DNA of 64,000 nt from Sulfuricella sp. Its GTDB lineage: Bacteria > Pseudomonadota > Gammaproteobacteria > Burkholderiales > Sulfuricellaceae. Made by a program: the position numbers and the translations under genes. The notes beneath the pieces were generated by a model that had not been told where the DNA came from, searched no databases, and was given only the letters and a program-made list of their open reading frames with translations. Where the stretch lies: positions 1-64,000 of the forward strand of contig JAQTNE010000003.1 of NCBI GenBank assembly GCA_028713975.1, in the 5' to 3' direction. Below, one piece after another: positions 47,319 to 63,950 of the stretch (the first letter of the stretch is position 1; each line of letters opens with the position of its first letter).

Positions 47319-48647
47319 TCAGCTACGTAAAATTTGTAGCAATATTTCAAAATCGCGGCTGATAGTAGGATCAATATTTTTTAATTCAGTAATTTTTTTG
47401 CACGCATGTATAACGGTTGAATGATCTCTACCCCCGAATGCTTCGCCAATTTCCGGATAACTAAGTTGTGTGAGTTCTTTTGCCAGTGACATGGCAACCT
47501 GTCGAGGCCGGGCAACATTTCGGGAGCGTTTAGGAGAAAACATTTCAGCGACTTTAATTTTATAATAATCCGCGACCGTTTTTTGAATATTATCCAAGGA
47601 AACCTGGCGGTTTTGAACGGCAAGAAGATCTTTCAAGGCTTCTTTGGCTAGTTCCAAATTAACGGGGTGATTCGTGAAGCGGGAATAAGCCAAAACACGT
47701 TTGAGAGCACCCTCCAGCTCCCGAACATTGGAACGAATTTGTTTGGCAATGAAAAAAGCGACTTCTTCCTGTAATTTAATCTCTTCAGCCAAGGCTTTTT
47801 TCAACAGGATAGCTACCCGCATTTCCAGTTCGGGGGGTTCAATAGCAACCGTCAGACCCCAGCCGAAGCGGGAGATGAGCCGATCCTCCATCCCGGATAT
47901 TTCTCTTGGGAAAGTGTCGCAAGTAATGATGACTTGCTTATGCGACTCTATCAAGGCATTGAAGGCATAAAAAAATTCTTCCTGGGTTCGATTTTTTCCA
48001 GCAAAGAACTGGATATCATCGATCAATAGCAGATCCAGAGAATGATAATAGCGTTTAAATTCGTCAAAAGTTTTGTGCTGGTAAGCGCGCACTACGTCTG
48101 AAACATAGCGCTCTGCGTGTAAATAGCTGATTTTCGCATTATTATTTTGCTCTTGAACCAAGTTACCAATGGCCTGGATTAAATGTGTTTTACCCAACCC
48201 TACGCCGCCGTAAACGAACAGCGGGTTGTAGGCTGTGCCAGGGTTTTCGGCAACCTGGATTGCGGCAGCCCGCGCGAGCTGATTGGCTTTTCCGGTAACA
48301 AAATTTGAAAAGGTGAATAATGGGTTAAGGCGCGACTGATCGGTCTTGGCTCGATGCGGCGCGGGAGCGGCCACGGTTGGCGTCGGCGCTGTCACGTTAT
48401 TTTCGGCGGCATTGTCGGGTAGAGAAAGCACCAGCAGTAATGGCGCTGAAAAATATTCTTCCGCCATTTTTTCGATACGCCCAAAAAATTTGTCTTTGAT
48501 CCATTGCAGGATAAAACGGTTTGGCGCGATTAGTCGTGGGGCACCATCCAGCATGTCAAATTTTAGCGGTTTGATCCAGGTGTTGAATTGCTGCGGGGGC
48601 AGCTCTTCTTTGAAATGGGTTATGCAATCAAGCCAGAAACTTTCCAT
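47319..48647 (-). CDS. dnaA: Chromosomal replication initiator DnaA
   Basis: DnaA binds DnaA boxes and opens oriC. The 442-residue protein has domain I ([20 protein letters not shown]), a short Ala/Pro linker, and AAA+ domain III with Walker [18 protein letters not shown] and Walker [13 protein letters not shown]. Domain IV contains the DnaA-box-reading HTH ([20 protein letters not shown], then [15 protein letters not shown]). The start fits the family. It is divergent from rpmH across a 350-base gap. Confidence 0.98.
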   Translation of the reverse strand: MESFWLDCITHFKEELPPQQFNTWIKPLKFDMLDGAPRLIAPNRFILQWIKDKFFGRIEKMAEEYFSAPLLLVLSLPDNAAENNVTAPTPTVAAPAPHRAKTDQSRLNPLFTFSNFVTGKANQLARAAAIQVAENPGTAYNPLFVYGGVGLGKTHLIQAIGNLVQEQNNNAKISYLHAERYVSDVVRAYQHKTFDEFKRYYHSLDLLLIDDIQFFAGKNRTQEEFFYAFNALIESHKQVIITCDTFPREISGMEDRLISRFGWGLTVAIEPPELEMRVAILLKKALAEEIKLQEEVAFFIAKQIRSNVRELEGALKRVLAYSRFTNHPVNLELAKEALKDLLAVQNRQVSLDNIQKTVADYYKIKVAEMFSPKRSRNVARPRQVAMSLAKELTQLSYPEIGEAFGGRDHSTVIHACKKITELKNIDPTISRDFEILLQILRS

Positions 48648-48698
48648 TGGGGAATTTACAAAACATCCAGAAGTTGTTTGTTGAAATGATTTTGGTCG

Positions 48699-48718
48699 GG
48701 CATGCTATAAAGCATGCC
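48699..48718. repeat. Palindrome upstream of dnaA
   Basis: GGCATGCT-ataa-AGCATGCC is a perfect eight-base inverted repeat with a four-base loop, 52 bases before the dnaA start codon. It could be an operator or an mRNA leader hairpin for dnaA. Confidence 0.65.
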
Positions 48719-48899
48719 TTAGAAAACACCATGAATGAATTTGTAGTATTTGTTCTCTGGGTACGGACGTCATTCCTGCGAAATGGCGGGAAGCCCATGC
48801 TCATGCCCCGAAAAATCGCGATGAGTCGCGTAATTTGCCACCATGACAACCGGAGAAATGCGGTAATACGTGAATACATTCTATCCGCTTTGTATAAAC

Positions 48900-48908
48900 T
48901 TATCCACA
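48900..48908 (+). promoter_or_regulatory. DnaA box (perfect)
   Basis: TTATCCACA on the + strand, directly before an AT-rich stretch and 22 bases before the rpmH -35 element. Confidence 0.75.
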
Positions 48909-48929
48909 GGAGAGATAGATAAAAATTAT

Positions 48930-48959
48930 TTGACAAAAACACTGTAAAGATAGTCTAAT
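48930..48959 (+). promoter_or_regulatory. Predicted rpmH promoter
   Basis: A perfect -35 TTGACA (48930-48935) and -10 TCTAAT (48954-48959) are 18 bases apart, 38 bases before the rpmH ATG. DnaA bound at 48900-48908 could influence it. Confidence 0.7.
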
Positions 48960-48997
48960 TACGCGCTTTGGCTTAAATCAAGATATTGGGGTAAACA

Positions 48998-49132
48998 ATG
49001 AAACGTACCTATCAACCTTCCGTGATCAAACGCAAGCGCACCCATGGGTTTCGCGCTCGGATGAAAACGTCCGGAGGCCGCGCCGTGATTCGGGCTCGGC
49101 GCGCCAAAGGGCGAGCTAAACTTAGCGTTTAG
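48998..49132 (+). CDS. rpmH: Ribosomal protein L34
   Basis: The 44-residue translation [20 protein letters not shown] continues to KLSV and a TAG stop. It is the whole L34 protein of the large ribosomal subunit, strongly basic. It starts the + strand run rpmH-rnpA-yidD-yidC-mnmE, preceded by a near-consensus promoter. Confidence 0.98.
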   Translation: MKRTYQPSVIKRKRTHGFRARMKTSGGRAVIRARRAKGRAKLSV

Positions 49133-49135
49133 TCG

Positions 49136-49507
49136 TTGGCAGAAGTGCCGGCCATCCATGCTTTTCAAAAAAGCAAGCGATTAAGGGAAACGGATGATAT
49201 TTCATCCGTTTTTTCGTTTAAATGCCTGGCAGATGGTCAATATCTGCGCGTGCTGGTAAGGCCAAACAGCCTAGGTCATCCGCGTTTCACCGGGATAGCC
49301 AGAAAAAAAACCGCCCCTCTCTCTGTAACCAGGAATTATATTAAGCGTTGCTTGCGAGAGATATTCAGACAGAATCAAGAAATGTTCGGCGGGCTGGATA
49401 TTGTGGCGTTGACCCACAAAAAATTTACCCAAAAATCATATCTCCTGGTTGAACAGGAGTTTTTGTGGCTAGTCGGAGAGCTTCAAAAAAAGTTGGCGCA
49501 TACATAA
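49136..49507 (+). CDS. rnpA: Ribonuclease P protein component
   Basis: RnpA helps RNase P RNA mature tRNA 5' ends. The product (123 residues from TTG 49136; a GTG at 49145 is the alternative, no ATG is available) has FQKSKRLRETDDISSVF, then the RNR-type motif as VTRNYIKRCLREIFRQ, normal for the family. It begins three bases after rpmH and ends at the base before yidD. The non-ATG start so close to rpmH suggests coupled translation. Confidence 0.95.
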   Translation: MAEVPAIHAFQKSKRLRETDDISSVFSFKCLADGQYLRVLVRPNSLGHPRFTGIARKKTAPLSVTRNYIKRCLREIFRQNQEMFGGLDIVALTHKKFTQKSYLLVEQEFLWLVGELQKKLAHT

Positions 49508-49717
49508 ATGTCACGCATGTTTGTCGGATTGATTAGAATCTACCAATATTTGATTAGCCCGCTGCTCGGGCCGCATTGCCGATTTACCCCGAGCTGTTCC
49601 GAATATTCCTGTCAGGCATTGGCCAAGTTCGGTTTGCTGAAAGGGGGGTGGCTGGGCGCTAAAAGGATTTGTCGTTGCCGTCCCGGGCATCCTGGCGGAT
49701 ACGATCCAATACCATAA
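49508..49717 (+). CDS. yidD: Membrane protein insertion efficiency factor YidD
   Basis: The 69-residue protein has the YidD pattern [20 protein letters not shown], then [11 protein letters not shown] and the [15 protein letters not shown] tail. It has an amphipathic N-terminal helix and helps YidC-dependent insertion. Its ATG follows the rnpA stop without a gap. Confidence 0.96.
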   Translation: MSRMFVGLIRIYQYLISPLLGPHCRFTPSCSEYSCQALAKFGLLKGGWLGAKRICRCRPGHPGGYDPIP

Positions 49718-49732
49718 TATTACTGAGGCAAG

Positions 49733-51376
49733 ATGGATACCAAACGGCTGATTTTGTTCATTGTATTTTCCTTTTCTATATTGATGCTGTGGGAGGCGTG
49801 GCAGAAGCAGCAATATCCCGCTCCAGCCACATCCGTTACCCAGGAAAAACCGGGGATCACGCAAACGCCGGCACCCATAACGCGAGCCGCAGAGACGCTG
49901 GTGAAGGAAGCCGGCGGTAAGCTGGAATCGCACGAAAAAATCAAGGTAACAACGGACGTAATTTACGCTGAGATAGACACCTTGGGCGGCGACATCCGCC
50001 GGCTCGAACTGCTTAAACACCACGATACGCTGGATAAAACCAAAAGATTTGTGCTGCTGGAAGATGATCCCAAGCGTCTTTATCTTGCGCAGACCGGCCT
50101 GATAGGGGGAGGGCTGCCTACCCACAATACACTGTTTACCGCAGCAGCCAAGCAATATGAACTTGCCGATGGCGCCAACGACCTACAGGTGCGGCTGAGC
50201 TGGATCAGCGAGAGCGGGATCAAGGTAGATAAGGTTTTCACCTTTCATAAAAACAGCTACGTAGTCGAGATCGGTTATGAGATCAATAATGGAAGTACGG
50301 CCAAGCTGGAGCCAAGCGCCTATTTTCAGATAACGCGAAACGGCCAGGCGCCATTGGGAGGGCAAAGGTTTGTGTCCACGTTTACCGGGCCGGCAATATA
50401 TTCCAACAAGGAAAAATTCCAGAAAGTTAGTTTCTCGGATATTGAAAAAGGAAAGGCGAGTTATCTCAAACAAAGTGATGATGGTTGGGTTGCGATGCTG
50501 CAGCATTATTTTCTCAGTGCGTGGCTGCCGGCTAATGGTCAGCCACGGGAAAATTACGTTAAAAAACTGGGCGATGATTTGTACGCGGCTGGCGTGATTC
50601 TGCCCGTTGGCACAATTGACCCGGGCAGCAAAAAAGAGACCAAGATTCGCTTTTACGCGGGCCCACAAGAACAGGATCATTTGAGCAAAATTGCCCCCGG
50701 GCTGGGTCTGGTTGTTGATTATGGTGTGTTGACCGTGATTTCTGCGCCGCTGTTCTGGGTTTTAGAGACGATTCATCGGATCGTGCAAAATTGGGGCCTG
50801 GCCATTATCCTGTTGACCGTTTTGATTAAACTGGCGTTCTATCCATTGTCGGCAAAAAGCTACCGCTCCATGGCGCACATGCGCGAAATTGGGCCCAAGC
50901 TGCAAAAACTCAAGGAACAGTACGGTGACGATCGCCAGCGCCTCCACACGGCGATGATGGAGCTGTACAAGACCGAGAAGGTTAACCCGCTGGGCGGCTG
51001 CCTTCCGGTTGTGGTTCAGATACCGGTGTTTATTGCGCTTTACTGGGCTTTGTTGAATAGCGTCGAAATGCGCCAGGCACCATTCATGCTGTGGATAAAT
51101 GATCTGTCGACTCCCGACCCCTATTACATCCTGCCGATCGTAATGGGCATCACCATGTTCATTCAGACCAAGCTCAATCCGACCCCCCCGGATCCAATCC
51201 AGGCCAAGGTCATGATGGTCATGCCGCTGGCGATGAGTATTTTCTTTTTCTTCTTCCCTGCCGGCCTGGTTTTGTACTGGGTGGTAAACAATATATTGTC
51301 CATTTCCCAGCAGTGGTATGTCACACGTTGCGTCGAGAAGGAAAGGGCGGTCGCCAAGGGGCATGCCAAGCACTGA
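49733..51376 (+). CDS. yidC: Membrane protein insertase YidC
   Basis: YidC inserts and folds inner membrane proteins, including ATP synthase subunit c encoded downstream. The 547-residue protein has an N-terminal membrane segment ([18 protein letters not shown]), a large periplasmic domain (~60-330), and five membrane segments with the conserved [20 protein letters not shown] and [20 protein letters not shown]. The tail is basic. The mnmE start lies inside its last codons. Confidence 0.97.
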   Translation: MDTKRLILFIVFSFSILMLWEAWQKQQYPAPATSVTQEKPGITQTPAPITRAAETLVKEAGGKLESHEKIKVTTDVIYAEIDTLGGDIRRLELLKHHDTLDKTKRFVLLEDDPKRLYLAQTGLIGGGLPTHNTLFTAAAKQYELADGANDLQVRLSWISESGIKVDKVFTFHKNSYVVEIGYEINNGSTAKLEPSAYFQITRNGQAPLGGQRFVSTFTGPAIYSNKEKFQKVSFSDIEKGKASYLKQSDDGWVAMLQHYFLSAWLPANGQPRENYVKKLGDDLYAAGVILPVGTIDPGSKKETKIRFYAGPQEQDHLSKIAPGLGLVVDYGVLTVISAPLFWVLETIHRIVQNWGLAIILLTVLIKLAFYPLSAKSYRSMAHMREIGPKLQKLKEQYGDDRQRLHTAMMELYKTEKVNPLGGCLPVVVQIPVFIALYWALLNSVEMRQAPFMLWINDLSTPDPYYILPIVMGITMFIQTKLNPTPPDPIQAKVMMVMPLAMSIFFFFFPAGLVLYWVVNNILSISQQWYVTRCVEKERAVAKGHAKH

Positions 51377-52703
51377 CATCATCGCCGCCATTGCAACCGC
51401 ACCTGGGCGTGGCGGCATCGGGGTGGTGCGCGTTTCCGGTAATGGCCTGGCGGATTTTGCTCTTGCGCTTTTAGGCAAAACGCCGAAACCGCGCGTCGCC
51501 ACCCTGAGCAATTTTCTGGCGGCGAACGGCAATACCATAGATCAGGGCGTTGCCCTGTTTTTCTCTGCCCCCCATTCCTATACCGGGGAAGATGTTCTCG
51601 AGTTGCAGGGCCACGGTGGCGCAGCCGTGCTGCGCATGGTACTTGGCCGCTGCCTTGAACTCGGCGCGCGGCCAGCGGAGCCCGGGGAATTCACCAAGCG
51701 CGCTTTCCTCAATAACAAAATGGATCTGGCTCAGGCAGAAAGTGTTGCCGACCTGATCGACGCATCCACAACGGAAGCGGCAAAATCCGCGATGCGCTCC
51801 CTGCGCGGCGAATTTTCTGGCGCGGTTCACCGGCTGGTGGAAAGCCTGATTAATTTGCGCATGCTGGTCGAGGCAATGCTGGACTTCCCGGAAGAGGATA
51901 TCGACTTTCTTGCCGAGTCCAACGCTTTCGGCCAGCTCGCCGAAATACGGACGCAACTCGGCAACGTCTTTCGCCAAGCGCGGCAAGGCAGCCTGCTCCG
52001 TGAGGGCCTGCACGTTGTCTTGATTGGCCAGCCCAATGTGGGGAAATCCAGCTTGCTCAATCGGCTCGCGGGTGAGGAGGTGGCGATCGTCACCCCCGTG
52101 GCGGGCACCACCCGCGACGCCATTCGTCAGCACATCGAAATCGAGGGTGTACCGCTGCATTTTATTGATACAGCCGGGCTGCGCGACACCGAGGATGAGG
52201 TGGAAAAAATGGGTATCGCCCGAACTTGGAGCGCGATCCGGCAAGCAAATGCCGCGCTGCTTCTGGTTGATGCGGCACAAGGCGTGGCGCCCGCCGATCA
52301 GGAAATTATCGCCGCCTTGCCGCCGGGGATCCCCCTGTTGCGGATCTTCAACAAGATCGACTTGCTGGATCAGGGGCCAAGAGCTACCAGTGACGATGGC
52401 GCAATGGACATCTACCTCTCCGCCAAAACCGGGGTCGGGATTGATCTGCTCCATGACCATTTGTTGCGTGCTGTTGGCTGGCAGAGCGGGAGCGAAGGAC
52501 TTTTCATGGCGCGGGCGCGGCACTTGGGAGCGCTGCACGAAGCAGAGGAGCATCTCGCCCTGGCGGAAGAGTGTAACGGCCAGATCGAGCTGTTCGCGGA
52601 AGAGCTGAGGCTGGCTCAGGACGCGCTTTCCAGCATAACCGGCGAGTTCACCGCTGACGATCTGCTCGGCGAAATTTTTTCCCGGTTTTGCATCGGAAAA
52701 TAG
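51363..52703 (+). CDS. mnmE: tRNA modification GTPase MnmE
   Basis: MnmE with MnmG puts the carboxymethylaminomethyl group on wobble uridine 34. The product is 446 residues from ATG 51363 ([20 protein letters not shown]), which overlaps yidC by 14 bases. It has the folate-binding N-terminal domain, the GTPase motifs [19 protein letters not shown] and NKIDLLD, and the C-terminal CIGK with the catalytic Cys. Confidence 0.97.
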   Translation: MPSTDIIAAIATAPGRGGIGVVRVSGNGLADFALALLGKTPKPRVATLSNFLAANGNTIDQGVALFFSAPHSYTGEDVLELQGHGGAAVLRMVLGRCLELGARPAEPGEFTKRAFLNNKMDLAQAESVADLIDASTTEAAKSAMRSLRGEFSGAVHRLVESLINLRMLVEAMLDFPEEDIDFLAESNAFGQLAEIRTQLGNVFRQARQGSLLREGLHVVLIGQPNVGKSSLLNRLAGEEVAIVTPVAGTTRDAIRQHIEIEGVPLHFIDTAGLRDTEDEVEKMGIARTWSAIRQANAALLLVDAAQGVAPADQEIIAALPPGIPLLRIFNKIDLLDQGPRATSDDGAMDIYLSAKTGVGIDLLHDHLLRAVGWQSGSEGLFMARARHLGALHEAEEHLALAEECNGQIELFAEELRLAQDALSSITGEFTADDLLGEIFSRFCIGK

Positions 52704-52719
52704 GGTTTCACGTGAAACA
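52704..52719. promoter_or_regulatory. parS-like centromere site (mnmE-mnmG gap)
   Basis: GGTTTCACGTGAAACA matches the parS consensus at 15 of 16 positions; it begins at the base after the mnmE stop codon. Confidence 0.85.
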
Positions 52720-52772
52720 ATAGAAATTCTGGGGTATCATTCGACCTCGTTCATCCCGCATCCGCCAAATTC

Positions 52773-54679
<1,907 letters not shown>

Positions 54680-54683
<4 letters not shown>

Positions 54684-55333
54684 ATCTCGAAGAACAGCTA
54701 ACTTTCGGACTGGCACAATTGGGTTTCCCGCTGGATGCGATGGCGCAGCGGCGCCTGCTCGACTACGTTGCGCTGCTGCAAAAATGGAACAAGGTTTACA
54801 ACCTGACGGCGGTGCGCGACCCACAAAAAATGCTGACACAGCACTTGCTCGACAGCTTGGCGGTGCTGCCCCATATTCACGGGCGCCGAATCATTGACGT
54901 CGGAACCGGGGCGGGCCTGCCGGGAATCCCGTTGGCGCTGGCGAACCCGGCTCTCGACGTGACCCTGCTGGACAGTAACCACAAGAAAACCACCTTTCTG
55001 CGTCAGGCATGCCTGGAGCTGGGTTTGGCCAATGCCACCGTGGTTTGTGATCGGGTGGAAACGTGGCGACCGGAGGAAAAATACGATGTGGTGATTTCCC
55101 GCGCTTTTTCAGATTTGGCAGAATTCGTGGATTTGACGCGGCATTTGTGCGGCAAGGATGGGGTAATGCTGGCAATGAAGGGAATTTACCCCTATGAAGA
55201 ATTGACCCGGTTGCCGGCGGGCGTCGCATTGCAGCGCGTGGAGCCGCTCATGGTGCCGGGCTTGGGCGCAGAGCGGCATCTGGTACTGCTGCATCCGGTC
55301 GAAATCGAAGCGCAACAGCATAGGGCGGGGTAA
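54680..55333 (+). CDS. rsmG: 16S rRNA guanine-527 N7-methyltransferase
   Basis: RsmG methylates G527 of 16S rRNA. The 217-residue protein has [20 protein letters not shown], the SAM site [18 protein letters not shown] and [11 protein letters not shown], all typical. It overlaps mnmG by ATGA and parA by one base (TAATG), so the three genes are probably translationally coupled. Confidence 0.97.
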
Positions 55334-56091
55334 TGGCAAAAATTCTTGCAATAACCAATCAAAAGGGCGGCGTGGGAAAAACCACGACCAGCGTCAACCT
55401 TGCGGCCAGCCTGGCTGCGACCAAGCGGCGTGTGCTGTTGATTGACCTGGATCCGCAGGGCAACGCGACCATGGGAAGTGGCGTCGACAAAATGGCCCTG
55501 ACGCAAACGGTTTACCATGCGTTGCTGGAAGAAAAAAGCATGGCGGAGGTACGCGTCGCCGACACGTGTGGGAAATTCGACCTTATTCCGGCCAACCGCG
55601 AACTGGCCGGCGCGGAGGTGGAGCTGGTGCAAGAGCTGGCGCGCGAATGGCGCCTGAAAAAAGCCTTGGGCGAAGTGGAGAACGAATACGATTACATCCT
55701 GATCGACTGCCCGCCGGCCTTGAATCTTCTCACCGTGAATGCATTATGCGCCGCCCATGCGGTAATGATCCCGATGCAGTGCGAATATTACGCGCTGGAG
55801 GGTCTTAGCGATCTGGTGCAAACCATCAAGAAGGTTCGCTCCGCGCTAAATCCCGATCTGGAAATCGAGGGTTTGCTGCGCACCATGTTCGATCCGCGCA
55901 ACACGCTGGCGCAGCAAGTTTCCGAGCAGCTACAACGCCATTTTGGCGACAAGGTTTACCGTACCGTAATTCCGCGCAATATCCGGCTGGCGGAAGCGCC
56001 CAGCTACGGGGTGCCGGTGTTATTGCACGACAAGGGGTCAAGGGGCGCGCTGGCATATTTGGCGCTGGCAGGCGAAATGGTGAGAAAGTGA
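55333..56091 (+). CDS. parA: Chromosome partitioning ATPase ParA (Soj)
   Basis: ParA moves ParB-parS complexes on the nucleoid. The 252-residue protein has the deviant Walker A KGGVGKTTTSVNLAASLA, Walker A' LLIDLDPQGNATMG and Walker B YILIDCPPALNLLTVNAL. The short length with no N-terminal HTH is the chromosomal (Soj) type. parB follows after seven bases. Confidence 0.97.
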   Translation: MAKILAITNQKGGVGKTTTSVNLAASLAATKRRVLLIDLDPQGNATMGSGVDKMALTQTVYHALLEEKSMAEVRVADTCGKFDLIPANRELAGAEVELVQELAREWRLKKALGEVENEYDYILIDCPPALNLLTVNALCAAHAVMIPMQCEYYALEGLSDLVQTIKKVRSALNPDLEIEGLLRTMFDPRNTLAQQVSEQLQRHFGDKVYRTVIPRNIRLAEAPSYGVPVLLHDKGSRGALAYLALAGEMVRK

Positions 56092-56098
56092 GAAAAAA

Positions 56099-56950
56099 AT
56101 GGCGAAATTAAAAGGGTTGGGGCGAGGGCTTGACGCACTTCTGTCTGGCGGCGGCGAGGAAAACCACAAGAAAGATGCCCCGCAAGAATTGAAGCTGGAC
56201 CAGATGCAGCCCGGCAAATATCAGCCGCGTACACACATGGATCAGGAATCGCTGGCGGAGCTGGCGGCATCCATCAAATCCCAGGGGATCATGCAGCCCA
56301 TTCTGGTGAGGGCGCTGGCGGACGGCAAATATGAAATTATCGCGGGCGAACGCCGTTGGCGCGCAGCCCGCTTGGCGGGGCTGACAGAGGTGCCGGTGCT
56401 GGTGCGCGAGGTGGCAGACGAGGCCGCGCTGGCAATGTCCCTGATCGAGAATATCCAGCGCGAAAACCTCAATCCGCTTGAAGAGGCGACCGGTATCCAG
56501 CGCTTGATAGATGAATTCAGCATGACGCACCAGTTTGCGGCGGATGCAGTAGGGCGCTCGCGCAGTGCCGTTAGCAACCTGCTGCGCCTGCTTAACTTGG
56601 CGGCCCCAGTGCAGGAAATGCTGATGCACAACCGACTCGACATGGGCCATGCCCGCGCCCTGCTGAGCCTGCCTAATGCGGCGCAGATTGCCGTGGCCAA
56701 CGAAATCTCCGGCAAGGGGCTGTCGGTGCGGGAAGCGGAGAAACTGGTTCGGCACCAGCAGCAGCCGGCGCCGAAGCCCACGGCGCAACCAGACCGGGAT
56801 ATTTTGAGGTTGCAGGAGCGCCTGGCCGAAAAACTGGGCGCTGCGGTGGCGCTAAAAGCGCAGAAGAATGGCAGCGGCAAGCTGGTTATTGGTTATGATA
56901 GTCTGGAACAACTGGACAGCATCATTAGCAGGCTGGGTGTAGCGGAGTGA
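56099..56950 (+). CDS. parB: Chromosome partitioning protein ParB (Spo0J)
   Basis: ParB binds parS and, with CTP, spreads as a clamp. The 283-residue protein has the N-terminal LKGLGRGLDALLS ParA-contact segment, the CTP-binding motif region IIAGERRWRAARLAG, the HTH domain (HQFAADAVGRSRSAVSNLLR) and a C-terminal dimerisation domain. Two parS-like sites are in this window within 11 kb. Confidence 0.97.
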   Translation: MAKLKGLGRGLDALLSGGGEENHKKDAPQELKLDQMQPGKYQPRTHMDQESLAELAASIKSQGIMQPILVRALADGKYEIIAGERRWRAARLAGLTEVPVLVREVADEAALAMSLIENIQRENLNPLEEATGIQRLIDEFSMTHQFAADAVGRSRSAVSNLLRLLNLAAPVQEMLMHNRLDMGHARALLSLPNAAQIAVANEISGKGLSVREAEKLVRHQQQPAPKPTAQPDRDILRLQERLAEKLGAAVALKAQKNGSGKLVIGYDSLEQLDSIISRLGVAE

Positions 56951-56959
56951 TCGCCTTTC

Positions 56960-56999
56960 ATCAATTAAGCTAATAATTCCATTAGTCAAATTAATTGAT
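56960..56999. repeat. Nested inverted repeat between parB and the atp promoter
   Basis: ATCAATTAA (56960-56968) and TTAATTGAT (56991-56999) are perfect inverted arms around a smaller pair CTAAT/ATTAG (56970-56974, 56981-56985). It is AT-rich with no T-run, so a regulatory site or weak terminator is possible. Confidence 0.5.
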
Positions 57000-57035
57000 C
57001 TGGCGCAACCAAAACGTTTGAATCTTACGCAGAAA

Positions 57036-57064
57036 TTGACGTATAGGCAAGAGTGAACTAAAAT
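57036..57064 (+). promoter_or_regulatory. Predicted atp operon promoter
   Basis: TTGACG (57036-57041) and TAAAAT (57059-57064) are 17 bases apart, 28 bases before the atpI start. Both elements match the sigma-70 consensus at 5 of 6 positions. Confidence 0.65.
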
Positions 57065-57092
57065 CGCCGCTCATTTTGACAACAACACGCAG

Positions 57093-58240
<1,148 letters not shown>

Positions 58241-58270
58241 TTTCAATTACTTTTATAAATAGGAGCAATC

Positions 58271-58513
58271 ATGGAAATTTACGGTATGACCGCTTTGTCT
58301 GTCGGGATTATTCTCGCTGCAGCAGGCCTGGGTTCCGCCCTGGGATGGGGTCTGATCTGCGCGAAAACGCTGGAAGGTATCGCGCGCCAGCCTGAAATGA
58401 AGCCGGAGCTGATGAAGAACATGTTCTTCTTCGGCGGCTTGATGGAAGCCTTCCCGATGATCGTTCTTGGCCTGTCCATGTGGTTTGTGTTCGCCAACCC
58501 GTTTGTGCATTGA
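58271..58513 (+). CDS. atpE: ATP synthase subunit c
   Basis: This 80-residue hairpin protein forms the rotor ring. The first helix has GIILAAAGLGSALGWGL, the loop ARQPE, and the second helix GGLMEAFPMIVLGLSM with ion-binding Glu59. The residue after Glu59 is Ala, and the Gln/Ser sodium-ligand pattern is absent, so it should be proton-driven. GGAG precedes the ATG. Confidence 0.97.
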   Translation: MEIYGMTALSVGIILAAAGLGSALGWGLICAKTLEGIARQPEMKPELMKNMFFFGGLMEAFPMIVLGLSMWFVFANPFVH

Positions 58514-58554
58514 TTTGGACAAAAGAATCGGTAATTTTTAGCCGGGGTTAACAA

Positions 58555-59025
58555 GTGAACGTAAACGCAACTATCATCGGGCAGCTGATTACCTTCTGGA
58601 TACTCATCTGGTTCGTCATGAAATACGTCTGGGGGCCAATAACCTCCATGATGGAGGCTCGCGCAAAGCGCATTGCCGATGGGCTGGCGGCAGGAGAGCG
58701 CGGCAAGCATGAGCTGGAGCTGGCTTCCAAGCGCGGCACGCAAGTGTTGCATGAAGCCAAGCAGAAGGCATCCGAAATTCTTGCCCAGGCGGAAAAACGT
58801 GCTGGCGAGATCGTCGAGGACGGCAAGGCCAGCGGCAATGTAGAGCGTGAGCGCCAACTGTCGCTCGCCAAGGCCGAGATCGAGCAGGAAGTGCACCGTG
58901 CCAAGGAGGGTCTGCGCCAACAAGTGGCTGACCTGGCCGTGGCCGGTGCGGAAAAAATCCTGCGGCGCGAGATTGACGCCAAGGCTCACGCCGAACTGCT
59001 GGCTTCGATTCAGAGCGAGCTGTAA
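58555..59025 (+). CDS. atpF: ATP synthase subunit b
   Basis: Subunit b is the peripheral stalk. The 156-residue protein starts at GTG, with one N-terminal membrane helix ([20 protein letters not shown]) followed by a long charged coiled coil with Ala/Glu/Lys repeats. This is the normal layout. Confidence 0.96.
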   Translation: MNVNATIIGQLITFWILIWFVMKYVWGPITSMMEARAKRIADGLAAGERGKHELELASKRGTQVLHEAKQKASEILAQAEKRAGEIVEDGKASGNVERERQLSLAKAEIEQEVHRAKEGLRQQVADLAVAGAEKILRREIDAKAHAELLASIQSEL

Positions 59026-59033
59026 GGGATATC

Positions 59034-59570
59034 ATGGCGGAAGTCACCACAATAGCCCGGCCCTATGCCGAGGCAATCTACCGGATTGCCGAGCAGGGCG
59101 GCGCGCTCGACAAATGGTCGCAGATGCTGGGGTTTGCGGCGGCGGTTGTTGCTGATCCGCAGATGCAGGCGGTAATCGGCAACCCCAAGCTGACGGCAAC
59201 GCAGCAGAAGGAAATATTTCTGGCGGTGTGCGAAAAAAATCTCGATGAGCAGGCCGTCAACATGGTGAGCCTGCTGCTGGAAAATGGCCGCCTGACCTTG
59301 CTGCCGGTGGTTTGCGAGATGTATGAGCAGCTCCGGGCGCAGCACGGCGGCGTCATGGAGACGGAAATAGTCAGCGCTTACCCCCTGAGCGACGCGGAGA
59401 AACAGGATCTGGTGCGTCGTCTGGAGTCCAAATACAAGCGCAAGGTCGAGGCGACCGTAACCCTCGACCCTGAACTTATCGGCGGCATCAGAATCGTGGC
59501 GGGAGACGTCGTGATTGATGCGTCGGTGCGCGGCCAATTACAAAACATGGCGTTTACGCTCAAAAGTTAG
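59034..59570 (+). CDS. atpH: ATP synthase subunit delta
   Basis: Subunit delta links the peripheral stalk to F1. The 178-residue protein opens [20 protein letters not shown] and ends with the conserved [26 protein letters not shown] precedes the ATG. Confidence 0.96.
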   Translation: MAEVTTIARPYAEAIYRIAEQGGALDKWSQMLGFAAAVVADPQMQAVIGNPKLTATQQKEIFLAVCEKNLDEQAVNMVSLLLENGRLTLLPVVCEMYEQLRAQHGGVMETEIVSAYPLSDAEKQDLVRRLESKYKRKVEATVTLDPELIGGIRIVAGDVVIDASVRGQLQNMAFTLKS

Positions 59571-59578
59571 GAGAGATC

Positions 59579-61114
<1,536 letters not shown>

Positions 61115-61144
61115 GCACAGGCAAATTCACGGCGGAGTTGACTG

Positions 61145-63435
<2,291 letters not shown>

Positions 63436-63450
63436 CAAGGCGAATCGATA

Positions 63451-63873
63451 ATGGCGATGACAATGCACGTGGATGTGGTAAGCGCCGAAAGTTCGCTTTT
63501 CTCCGGCTTGGCGGAATTTATCGTCGCACCGGCAGAAATGGGCGACGTGGGCATTTACCCTCGCCATACGCCACTGATTACGAGGATCAAGCCCGGCGCC
63601 GTGCGCATCAAGCGGCCAGATCAGAACGAAGAAGAACTGATTTACGTGTCCGGCGGCCTGCTCGAAGTCCAGCCCCAGACCGTGACCATTCTTGCCGATA
63701 CCGCGGTGCGCGGTCACGATCTGGACGAGGTCAAGGCGCAGGAAGCCAAACAGCGGGCGGAAGAGGCGATGCGTGACCGTTCGGCGCTGATAGACTATGC
63801 TACGGCACAGGCCGAACTGGCCGAAGCCATTGCGCAGTTGCAGGCGATCAAAAGGCTGCGTCAGCAGAAATAA
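63451..63873 (+). CDS. atpC: ATP synthase subunit epsilon
   Basis: Epsilon modulates ATP hydrolysis and caps gamma. The 140-residue protein has the beta-sandwich [20 protein letters not shown] and [19 protein letters not shown], then a helical hairpin at the C-terminus rich in Ala/Glu/Arg. It is the last gene of the atp operon. Confidence 0.97.
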   Translation: MAMTMHVDVVSAESSLFSGLAEFIVAPAEMGDVGIYPRHTPLITRIKPGAVRIKRPDQNEEELIYVSGGLLEVQPQTVTILADTAVRGHDLDEVKAQEAKQRAEEAMRDRSALIDYATAQAELAEAIAQLQAIKRLRQQK

Positions 63874-63899
63874 GGCATTGAAACCAGGTTGGCAATAAC

Positions 63900-63928
63900 A
63901 AAAAGGCAGCTTTTCAGGCTGCCTTTTT
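63900..63928 (+). terminator. Intrinsic terminator of the atp operon
   Basis: AAAAAGGCAGC (63900-63910) and GCTGCCTTTTT (63918-63928) form an eleven-base stem with a seven-base loop TTTTCAG, with the T-run built into the stem. Confidence 0.9.
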
Positions 63929-63950
63929 GGTTTGCGGGAGGAGGGGCTAT

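Larger units (their letters stand above)
48648..48997. other. dnaA-rpmH intergenic region, candidate oriC
   Basis: This 350-base gap holds no gene. It contains an eight-base-pair palindrome near dnaA, a perfect DnaA box (48900-48908), AT-rich sequence next to that box (48910-48960) and the rpmH promoter. An origin beside dnaA is common in proteobacteria; I count only one perfect box here, so the functional origin may also involve the dnaA-dnaN gap. Confidence 0.55.
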
